Positions 1 through 4,643 of a stretch of DNA of 5,197 nucleotides are shown in pieces. Made by a program: the position numbers and the translations under genes. Numbering within the stretch: the stretch's first letter is position 1; each line of letters begins with the position of its first letter. The notes beneath the pieces were generated by a model, which was not told the origin of the DNA, did no database searches, and worked only from the letters and a program-made list of their open reading frames with translations. Origin of the DNA: Pseudomonadota bacterium (GTDB lineage: Bacteria > Pseudomonadota > Alphaproteobacteria > Rhizobiales > Hyphomicrobiaceae); the NCBI GenBank assembly GCA_023412805.1, contig JAEZRM010000150.1, positions 1 to 5,197 on the forward strand, written 5' to 3'.

Positions 1-338
1 GGATATGACATCTTCGCGATAAAGGGAATTGGGCTTGTCCATACTCCTTTATTGAGGGATTTTCTTCGCAGGAGAGTCTCGCGGAGAGATACCTCATTGG
101 TTGAGTGGCACAATCCCGCTCACTTGCGATAATTAGGGCTTATCGAAGGATGGGGTTCTCGCCCCGCGGCAGCTGAGCAGCCGTTCCGTGATAGAACTGG
201 CTGCTCGGAATCGGTTTCCGTCTGCTGGGTGATGATCTCGCCGAGCCGCTGCTCTAGCCACGAACACATTCGCAAGTTTTTGTGCCTAGTCCCGACGGAT
301 TCATCTTCTGGTTCGGGAGGATTCGACGTTAAAAGGAA
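1..338. other. gene-poor, structured stretch left of the TPR gene
   Basis: I cannot support a gene here. One plus-strand frame is open from the window edge to a TAA at 130-132 (43 codons, ending in residues WHNPAHLR). It could be the tail of a gene, but it has no recognisable family and no decisive codon bias. On the minus strand the frame of the TPR gene stays open after its stop, down to a TGA at 120-122, with an internal ATG at 267-269 but no ribosome-binding site. The clearest content is secondary structure: GGGG/CCCC at 152-165, a 12-bp hairpin at 175-206, a small CGGAA/TTCCG hairpin at 206-220, and the hairpin at 322-355 over the end of the TPR gene. Confidence 0.6.
175..206. repeat. 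strong inverted repeat / hairpin
   Basis: The arms GAGCAGCCGTTC (175-186) and GAACTGGCTGCTC (194-206) pair over 12 bp with one bulged T at 198 and a 7-base loop. A G-T pair and a C-G pair at 173-174/207-208 extend it. Neither strand has a T tract after it, so it is a poor match to an intrinsic terminator. It could be part of a structured RNA or a protein-binding palindrome; the sequence does not say which. Confidence 0.6.
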
Positions 339-355
339 TTATCTCCTTCGTCGAA
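322..355 (-). terminator. hairpin over the stop codon of the TPR gene, possible terminator
   Basis: Outer arms TTCGACG (322-328) and CGTCGAA (349-355) and inner arms AAGGA (333-337) and TCCTT (344-348) form a 12-bp stem with a 4-base bulge and a 6-base loop. In the minus-strand message the UAA stop codon (341-339) lies in the loop. The inner stem is followed by UUUUAA, which is only a weak U tract. It may end the operon transcript or protect its 3' end. I see no better terminator before position 1. Confidence 0.4.
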
Positions 356-2390
356 CATGCTGTTGCGGCGAGTTGAACACAGCTGCAAGCCTCTGACCGT
401 TCTTGAACACTGAATCGAAGTATGCGGCCTGTGCACTATCTCCGGCAGCCCTTAGCACGTCACGCGCCGACGCGATCTGGATAAGCCCTTTCCTCAATGT
501 TGTCCGATCTCGTGTCCGTCTAGCGAGCTCGATCAAAGCCATACCTTGGCTTCCGGTGGTACCGGCCCAGTTCCGCGGGACTCGACGGAACGCCGATTCT
601 TCAAGGGCTTCGCGATACGCAACTACCGCCTCTTTCAGCTGCTCGGTACCACCCTTGCGCTTTCCCAACCCCAAGAGGGCAGTACCGAGATTGCTCTTCG
701 CCAGCGCCCACTTCAATGGTACTCGATCCCGGATGTATTCTTTGAGAGCTTCGCGATACGCCGCCGCCGCCTCCGCGAATGAGGTCGTACCGGTCTCGCT
801 CTCACCTATCCGCAAGAGTGTACTGCCCAGGTTATTCTGCGTCGCGGCCCAGACCAATGGTACCCGCTCGCGGGTGTATTCTTTTAACGCATTGCGGAAG
901 GCGGCCACTGCCTCCCCAAGCCGCGCGGGATTATTCTCGCGCTCACCGAGCCTCAAAAGTACGGCACCGAGGTTATTTTGGGTCATGGCCCAGTCGAGCG
1001 GCACGCGTTCGCGGGTGTACTCTTTGAGCGCTTCACGATAGGCAGCCAAACCTGCCTCCAACTGGGCGTTGTTGCTTTCGCGCTCCCCAAGAGCACTCAG
1101 CACATTGCCGAGGTTGTTTTGCGTTGAAGCCCAATCAAGTGGTACCGCTGCTTGGGTTCGCTCCTTGAGCACTTCGCGGTAGGCAACGACTGCCTGTTCA
1201 AACCGGATGGTACCGCTCTCGCGCTCACCGAGCGCAGTAAGCACGCTGCCGAGGTTGTGCTGTGTTGTCGCCCAATCAAGCGGCGCAAGCTCTCGCGTTC
1301 GCTCCTTCAACGCCTCGTGATAAGCAAGTGCCGCTTGCTCTAGCCGGTCGGTTGCTCCTTCTCGCTCACCGATGTCGTGGAGAACTGTGCCCAGATTGTT
1401 TTGCGTTTCGGCCCAATCGAGTGGCGCGCGTTTCCGTGTCCTTTCTTCGAGTGCCTCGCGAAATGCAGTTAGTGCTTCCTCGAGCCGGCCTGTGTCGCTC
1501 TCGCGCTCACCAAGGGTTCCGAGCGCGGTACCAAGATTAGTTTTCGCTGTAGCCCAAACCAACGGCATTTGCGCGCGGGGAAAGTAGTCGACCAATCGCC
1601 GGAATCGATCCACTGCAGAGCGCAGCGCATCGTTGTTGCCGAATTCTTCGCCCAGCTGATAGAGAGCTTTGGCTTCGTTTCCGAGATACCTAACGCGCTT
1701 TCCAAGCTCGCCACTTCCGGATGGCAGGGTCTCGGCGGCGCTCGCGAAATGTGTTGCTGCCTCGCCATACCGCAATCGCGTCATCGCGATCTCACCCCGC
1801 TCAGCCAAGGTCTCGGCGAGATCAGTGGACAAGGCGTCGATTGTTTGCTTCCTCTCGGAGATGATCTGAGCAAGCGCCGCATCGGCATGAGCCAGCTCAC
1901 CCGCCTCGACCGCTTTTTTTGCTTCGATCTTTAGAGCGGCAACCGATGGGCTATCGCCGGGTTGCACTGATGCGGCGGTCTGAAGTTCCTTGAAACGCCC
2001 CGCAATTTCCACAAGCTTCGCGGCGAGCCGCTCCGGCGGCACGTTCGACTCGCCGAGAATTCCTAATGCTGCGCGAATTTGGCGTTCGTTAAGGTCGAGC
2101 TTCTCCCTCAAAAGTAAGATTATGTCTCGATGGGCATCGACGAGTTTCTCCAGGTCATAGGTGCGCGCTTTTATTAAGGCGTCGAGCACTTCCGGCGGTA
2201 TCCCGCAAGCGACAGACACGGTGCTGGATTCAACATTACCGCCGATTGAAGAAGCGCATGAGCTCGCTTCGGTGCGCCCCCTGAGATCCTGTGCGACAGT
2301 TATCCCAGGCTCGCCAACCGACAGTGCGACCGCGACAAAGCAAGTCAACCAGCCCATCCTTGTACGCCGAGGGCCGTACACGGAAATCAC
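339..2390 (-). CDS. exported TPR-like tandem-repeat protein
   Basis: 683 residues; probable periplasmic or membrane-surface scaffold for protein-protein contacts, with no catalytic motif seen. Residues 12-34 form a signal peptide (MGWLTCFVAVAL then a likely cut after TVAQ). Residues 45-62 hold a short IGGNV motif between two cysteines, followed by CGIPPEVLDALIK and a charged helical region (about 75-200). From residue 276 a unit of exactly 47 residues repeats, with tryptophan at 279, 326, 373, 420, 467, 514, 561 and 608. Its consensus is PLDWAxTQNNLG, then LGERE, then AYREALKE, which is the helical hairpin pattern of TPR/Sel1-like superhelices. The tail is basic (RRRR). The GTG start overlaps the stop of the upstream membrane-protein gene by 4 bases and has no Shine-Dalgarno sequence, which suggests translational coupling. 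ATG at 2355-2357 (residue 12) is an alternative start that keeps the signal peptide. Similar proteins are common and uncharacterised in Bradyrhizobium relatives (from memory). Confidence 0.92.
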   Translation of the reverse strand: MISVYGPRRTRMGWLTCFVAVALSVGEPGITVAQDLRGRTEASSCASSIGGNVESSTVSVACGIPPEVLDALIKARTYDLEKLVDAHRDIILLLREKLDLNERQIRAALGILGESNVPPERLAAKLVEIAGRFKELQTAASVQPGDSPSVAALKIEAKKAVEAGELAHADAALAQIISERKQTIDALSTDLAETLAERGEIAMTRLRYGEAATHFASAAETLPSGSGELGKRVRYLGNEAKALYQLGEEFGNNDALRSAVDRFRRLVDYFPRAQMPLVWATAKTNLGTALGTLGERESDTGRLEEALTAFREALEERTRKRAPLDWAETQNNLGTVLHDIGEREGATDRLEQAALAYHEALKERTRELAPLDWATTQHNLGSVLTALGERESGTIRFEQAVVAYREVLKERTQAAVPLDWASTQNNLGNVLSALGERESNNAQLEAGLAAYREALKEYTRERVPLDWAMTQNNLGAVLLRLGERENNPARLGEAVAAFRNALKEYTRERVPLVWAATQNNLGSTLLRIGESETGTTSFAEAAAAYREALKEYIRDRVPLKWALAKSNLGTALLGLGKRKGGTEQLKEAVVAYREALEESAFRRVPRNWAGTTGSQGMALIELARRTRDRTTLRKGLIQIASARDVLRAAGDSAQAAYFDSVFKNGQRLAAVFNSPQQHVRRRR
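579..1565 (-). repeat. seven tandem 141-bp coding repeats
   Basis: Seven consecutive 141-bp units encode residues 276-604 of the TPR-like protein, with a degenerate eighth unit beyond (W608). The period is exact in protein (47 residues) with no insertions. At DNA level the copies differ at many synonymous positions, so the array is old and held by protein-level selection rather than by recent duplication. The units carrying EYTRERVPL (around residues 457-512) are the most alike. Confidence 0.9.
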
Positions 2391-2656
2391 TTTGATTTAG
2401 TAGAACAATCGGTTCTATACGTCGCACCGGCCGTGACGTTCGCGCCCGTGACATCTCCGCCGATCGCGACAGAGCCGCAGCTGGCCTCAACGTGGGCCGA
2501 ACTCGCGTCATGCGATTTGCCTGGCGGAAAAAGGTAAAGCGCAGCCGCCCAAATTCCGGATATTGCGATGACAATACCCCCTCCGAGCCAGGCCAATATC
2601 TCACGGTTTCGCTTTTCTCGGAAGAAACCCCAGAGTTTCGTCATCAGCTTCATCAT
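2387..2656 (-). CDS. small single-pass inner-membrane protein with IGGDV motif
   Basis: 89 residues from ATG 2656-2654. A basic N-terminus (KLWGFFREKRNRE) precedes one hydrophobic helix, residues 21-43 (LAWLGGGIV to LYLF). The charge pattern predicts the N-terminus in the cytoplasm and about 45 residues outside. That outer tail holds CGSVAIGGDVTGANVTAG, with cysteines at residues 60 and 84, closely matching the cysteine-bracketed IGGNV motif of the downstream TPR-like protein. The frame is open up to a GTG at 2686 (10 residues more). I prefer 2656 because a GGAG lies 10 bases upstream and the extension adds nothing typical. Its TGA overlaps the GTG start of the TPR gene. A likely role is membrane anchor or partner for the TPR-like protein; this is inference. 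No enzymatic function is suggested. Confidence 0.8.
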   Translation of the reverse strand: MMKLMTKLWGFFREKRNREILAWLGGGIVIAISGIWAAALYLFPPGKSHDASSAHVEASCGSVAIGGDVTGANVTAGATYRTDCSTKSK

Positions 2657-2791
2657 TGGAGCGCAACTCCGCCAATCGAGCCACACGCGAAGCTACTGTA
2701 AATTGCACTCGGAGAAAAGGACGAGGTCAGCACTAAGAACACTTCAGCCAGCAAGCATCCTTATTCGCCCGGCGATCACCACAAATTCCGG

Positions 2792-2812
2792 AAAAGCTGC
2801 TCTCACGCAGTT
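2792..2812 (-). terminator. weak terminator candidate after the RHH gene
   Basis: Just past the RHH stop codon the minus strand reads CTGC, a 6-base loop, then GCAG, a C and TTTT. The stem is only 4 bp plus a G-T and an A-T pair, so termination would be partial at best. If it does not work, the RHH, membrane and TPR genes may share one transcript. Confidence 0.25.
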
Positions 2813-2815
2813 GCT

Positions 2816-3028
2816 CTAAGTGCCTGAACGGATTTTCGCTTTTAGGCCGGTCTCGGTGAGGCGGCGAACGGCTTCAGGCCGTGTGAGCGAGGGATCCTTC
2901 TGACTTTCAATCCACGCATCGATGGCCTCCAGAAGCGCAGGCTGAACCCGCACGCCCAAGAACGTTCCCTGCCCAGTCGCCGGCCGGCCCCTCGATTTCT
3001 TGATAACATATTTGTTTGACTTCGCCAT
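2816..3028 (-). CDS. ribbon-helix-helix (CopG/Arc-type) DNA-binding protein
   Basis: 70 residues. A basic N-terminus with RGRP (residues 13-16) is followed by a probable DNA-contacting strand (TFLGVRVQP, 22-30), helix one (ALLEAIDAWIESQ, 31-43), a turn with SLTRPEAVRRL and helix two ending TETGL. This is the usual RHH order, and the SxTRPEAxRRL signature is common in short RHH regulators of rhizobia. Such proteins bind inverted repeats as dimers, often at their own promoter. The frame is open much further upstream, but there it runs under the divergent gene. The start at ATG 3028-3026 gives the normal family length; ATG 3043-3041 would add five residues (MITKN). Neither has a clear ribosome-binding site. 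No toxin gene lies next to it, so I read it as a regulator rather than an antitoxin. Confidence 0.77.
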   Translation of the reverse strand: MAKSNKYVIKKSRGRPATGQGTFLGVRVQPALLEAIDAWIESQKDPSLTRPEAVRRLTETGLKAKIRSGT

Positions 3029-3042
3029 ATTTTTTGTTATCA
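3001..3042. promoter_or_regulatory. inverted repeat, candidate RHH operator
   Basis: TGATAACA (3001-3008) and TGTTATCA (3035-3042) are perfect inverted copies separated by 26 bases. The left arm lies in codons 7-10 of the RHH gene. The right arm overlaps the -10 box of the plus-strand promoter, and the -35 box lies between the arms. An RHH dimer bound here could repress the divergent gene and its own gene. In the RHH message the same repeat could form a stem with the start codon in the loop. The operator role is inferred from position. Confidence 0.4.
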
Positions 3043-3043
3043 T
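3016..3043 (+). promoter_or_regulatory. sigma70-type promoter for the unknown plus-strand gene
   Basis: TTGACT (3016-3021) and TATCAT (3038-3043) each match the consensus hexamers at 5 of 6 positions, with a 16-bp spacer in an A+T-rich patch. Transcription would start near 3050, giving a leader of about 58 bases before ATG 3108. On the other strand 3044-3039 reads TATGAT, a possible -10 for the RHH gene, but no -35 goes with it. Confidence 0.55.
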
Positions 3044-3051
3044 AAATTTCA

Positions 3052-3083
3052 AGCCGAAAGAAGGCTGCCACCTTCTCTCGGCT
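3052..3083. repeat. 13-bp hairpin between the divergent genes
   Basis: AGCCGAAAGAAGG (3052-3064) and CCTTCTCTCGGCT (3071-3083) pair over 13 positions around a 6-base loop with one mismatch (A3058 against C3077). In the plus-strand leader it would sit almost at the predicted 5' end. In a minus-strand RNA the mismatch becomes a G-U pair and the stem is complete. It may be an operator palindrome or a leader structure. Confidence 0.6.
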
Positions 3084-3107
3084 CTAACCATCGACACGAG
3101 GTTGTTC

Positions 3108-3968
3108 ATGCCGAAGGCTGATTCCGACAATAGCACGACTTTGTCTCGAGATACCGCGCTTTCTAATATTGCGGTTGCGCCCCTTAGCAGGACACCTCTG
3201 ATTGAACAGCCCGGCGATGTACCGCCGGCCAATCTGAAGGAGCGTAAGATGAAAAAGGCCGCACTGAAGAAAGCATCTCAAACCCACGGAGGCGAGCTGG
3301 CTGCCCAAGCTCCCCGGCCTGCAACGGCCAGCGGGCCGCGACCTTTCGTTGAACTCGTCGAGGTCGGCGCCGACCCCATTATGGGCCTGCTAAACAAGTA
3401 TGCCGCCTGCACAGCCGAAACCATTGCAGCGCACGAGCAATATGCCACCGCGGAAGAGAAAGTTCCGCTTGAGATGCTAAACGAGGATCCCAAGATCAAA
3501 CTGGTATCGCGCCCAGAGCGGTTTGCGCGGTCTCACGAAGAGATCGAGGCCTATCGAGGAAAAATCACAGTGGCGTGCGAGAATGCGACCCATAACAATA
3601 CCGCGGAGTACCGGGCACAGGTGATTGCGGCGAACACGAAGCACTTTGCCGACATGCATAGAGAGCTCGACGAAGAAAGGGCTCGCTATGATGCCATTTA
3701 TCACGAGACCGGCTACGATGTAGCCCTCGCACGCGTCAAAACTGCCTTCAAAGCGGAAAGAGCTGTTCTCGAGGAAATCGCCACGACCAAGCCTACGACC
3801 TTGACGGGAGTGATCGCCTTACAGGCATTTCTCGTGACGATGTTGTCGGAGGGTACCGATGACGATTTCGACGTTGTGCAGGCTATCAGCCGAAACTTAC
3901 TGGACGCGATGGCAACGATAGGCCGACGGCCAATCCCTGCAGTGACCGCATACCGGCATTTCGGATAG
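3108..3968 (+). CDS. uncharacterised rhizobial-type protein with DPI and PTTLTG motifs
   Basis: 286 residues from ATG 3108, function unknown. Residues 1-80 are low-complexity and probably disordered, rich in Ser, Thr, Pro, Ala and Lys. The conserved part starts at VEVGADPIMGLLNKY (84-98). It continues as charged, mostly helical sequence, including a probable coiled coil (about 168-225), and ends with KPTTLTGVIALQAFL (228-242) and a short helix. The DPI...H...PTTLxGxxAL layout recalls many hypothetical proteins of Bradyrhizobium and relatives (memory, not a search). No signal peptide, membrane segment or catalytic motif is seen. ACGAGG six bases before ATG 3108 supports that start. A stronger AAGGAG six bases before ATG 3249 would give 239 residues (MKKAALKKA), and both may be used. 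It is divergent from the RHH gene, shares its control region and is followed by a terminator, so it is probably monocistronic. Confidence 0.78.
   Translation: MPKADSDNSTTLSRDTALSNIAVAPLSRTPLIEQPGDVPPANLKERKMKKAALKKASQTHGGELAAQAPRPATASGPRPFVELVEVGADPIMGLLNKYAACTAETIAAHEQYATAEEKVPLEMLNEDPKIKLVSRPERFARSHEEIEAYRGKITVACENATHNNTAEYRAQVIAANTKHFADMHRELDEERARYDAIYHETGYDVALARVKTAFKAERAVLEEIATTKPTTLTGVIALQAFLVTMLSEGTDDDFDVVQAISRNLLDAMATIGRRPIPAVTAYRHFG
3237..3251 (+). promoter_or_regulatory. internal ribosome-binding site and alternative start
   Basis: AAGGAG (3237-3242) stands six bases before an in-frame ATG (3249-3251). It is the best Shine-Dalgarno sequence in the window and better than the one at 3108. 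It could be the true start or give a second, shorter protein lacking the 47 N-terminal residues. Confidence 0.45.
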
Positions 3969-3980
3969 TCCCGAGCTATC

Positions 3981-4013
3981 AGCGGCGGCGGTCATCGTCT
4001 TGGCCGCCGTTTT
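3981..4013 (+). terminator. intrinsic terminator of the unknown plus-strand gene
   Basis: CGGCGGC (3983-3989) pairs with GCCGCCG (4003-4009) around a 13-base loop, directly followed by TTTT (4010-4013), 14 bases after the stop codon. The G+C-rich stem and T run fit rho-independent termination, and the position fits the end of a single-gene transcript. Confidence 0.65.
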
Positions 4014-4110
4014 CGTGACGCGCGCGGCCACGATTGAGGGGCTCAGGGAGCTGAGGCCAAGGGACGCGCAGAAAAGTTCGCCGGCACTCGTTGAGGGCCA
4101 GACTGGCGAC

Positions 4111-4137
4111 TTGGCATTCTAGAACGGCGCATGCCAA
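4111..4137. repeat. inverted repeat TTGGCAT/ATGCCAA
   Basis: A perfect 7-bp inverted repeat with a 13-base spacer containing TCTAGA. Size and spacing suit a dimeric regulator (LysR-like or integrase arm site). It is not a sigma54 promoter, since the downstream TTGC element is missing. Confidence 0.4.
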
Positions 4138-4246
4138 CAGCGGCAACTCCGGCACAAATCTTTCACCACGACAATGAGCTATATCCGGTCCGCCTCGCTC
4201 TTCAAGGGAAACGCGGCGAGTTTCGCGCTGAAGTAGGTCCTATCGA

Positions 4247-4272
4247 TGTCAGTTGGTGTCAGTTTTTGTCAG
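4247..4272 (+). repeat. three TGTCAG direct repeats, 10-bp period
   Basis: TGTCAG occurs at 4247-4252, 4257-4262 and 4267-4272, exactly one helical turn apart; the first two copies share TGTCAGTT. The last copy ends 55 bases before the HTH gene start. Same-face phasing suggests cooperative binding by a regulator, possibly the AlpA/excisionase-like protein encoded next to it. Confidence 0.6.
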
Positions 4273-4300
4273 GTGCCTTCCGAAGCGGCTTCCACGCATG

Positions 4301-4317
4301 CTTCCTATCCAAGGAAG
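4301..4317 (+). promoter_or_regulatory. small hairpin next to the HTH ribosome-binding site
   Basis: CTTCCT (4301-4306) and AGGAAG (4312-4317) pair over 6 bp with a 5-base loop. The stem takes up the upstream purine part of the AAGGAAGGGAG ribosome-binding region but leaves most of AGGGAG (4316-4321) free. It might modestly tune translation. Confidence 0.3.
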
Positions 4318-4327
4318 GGAGTTCGCC

Positions 4328-4627
4328 ATGAACGAGAGCTACAGTTCGGCTGACCTCGCGAGAATGCTGGGTGTTTCGCTTGACACCTTCTATCGCACTC
4401 GGGAGTGGCGGCATGAGCACGAACGGCTGCCACGGCCAATCAGCGAACGGGGCAAGCTTCGCTTCGAAAGGACTGGCATCGACGCCTGGTTCAAACGTTA
4501 CCATCCCCTACATCCCAGCGCCCCAGCTAATGACCTCATCACACTGCCAGATCCGGTAAGCGACGATGAGCACCGTGCGCGCCTCGCCGCTGCATACGGC
4601 AGCCGTACGGCGCCGGCGCACTCGTGA
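4328..4627 (+). CDS. AlpA/excisionase-like helix-turn-helix protein
   Basis: 99 residues. The N-terminal 60 residues match the small winged-HTH type of AlpA, Xis and MerR-like proteins: YSSADLARMLGVSLDTFYR (5-23) is the helix-turn-helix, LPRPISERGKLRF (34-46) the wing, and GIDAWFKRYHP (50-60) the closing helix. The Pro-rich, acidic tail ends in LAAAYGSRTAPAHS. Family members are DNA-binding proteins of prophages and integrative elements that act in excision or as activators of element genes. ATG 4328 is chosen over upstream starts because AGGGAG (4316-4321) lies six bases before it and the fold begins directly after. The stop is 16 bases before the J-domain gene, so the two form an operon. 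The three TGTCAG repeats upstream are candidate binding sites. Whether it is an excisionase or a transcription factor cannot be told from sequence. Confidence 0.9.
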   Translation: MNESYSSADLARMLGVSLDTFYRTREWRHEHERLPRPISERGKLRFERTGIDAWFKRYHPLHPSAPANDLITLPDPVSDDEHRARLAAAYGSRTAPAHS

Positions 4628-4643
4628 TCGAAGAAACCTCGAC

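Larger units (their letters stand above)
3969..4327. other. intergenic region with regulatory-looking repeats
   Basis: About 360 bases without a supportable gene. The only longer plus-strand frame (4131-4331) has no ribosome-binding site and an unremarkable composition, and it overruns the start of the HTH gene. The stretch holds a terminator (3981-4013), an inverted repeat (4111-4137), three phased TGTCAG repeats (4247-4272) and a small hairpin next to the ribosome-binding site of the HTH gene (4301-4317). Between 4014 and 4110 I see nothing distinct. Confidence 0.6.

Noticed and set aside
1..132. 43-codon open plus-strand frame from the left edge to a TAA at 130-132
   Set aside because: No recognisable family, no clear codon bias, too short to decide. 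It may be the end of a gene outside the window, so it is only mentioned in the region entry.
403..1041. 212-residue plus-strand open frame opposite the TPR repeats
   Set aside because: It is the antisense of the 141-bp coding repeats, with Ser/Arg-rich periodic sequence. The minus-strand protein has a signal peptide and regular repeats and explains the region fully.
2236..2604. 122-residue minus-strand frame
   Set aside because: It overlaps the coupled membrane and TPR genes in another frame and has no domain or ribosome-binding site.
2816..3028. RHH protein as antitoxin of a toxin-antitoxin pair
   Set aside because: No small toxin (RelE/ParE, PIN or similar) is adjacent on the same strand. 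The downstream gene is a membrane protein about 160 bases away.
3000..3107. N-terminal extension of the plus-strand unknown protein, hydrophobic residues MITYLFDFAIFF
   Set aside because: It looks like a membrane segment but is the translation of the A+T-rich promoter and the antisense of the RHH start. The predicted transcription start near 3050 lies downstream of this ATG.
2816..3232. 138-residue version of the RHH protein
   Set aside because: The N-terminal extension runs across the intergenic region and under the divergent gene and has no family likeness. The start at 3028 gives the normal RHH length.
4111..4126. Possible sigma54 promoter (TTGGCA)
   Set aside because: The required GC element of the -12 box is absent at the correct distance.
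4131..4331. 66-residue plus-strand frame in the intergenic region
   Set aside because: No ribosome-binding site, it overlaps the HTH gene start, and it covers the repeats better read as regulatory DNA. A 20-codon frame at 4174-4236 was dropped for the same lack of support.
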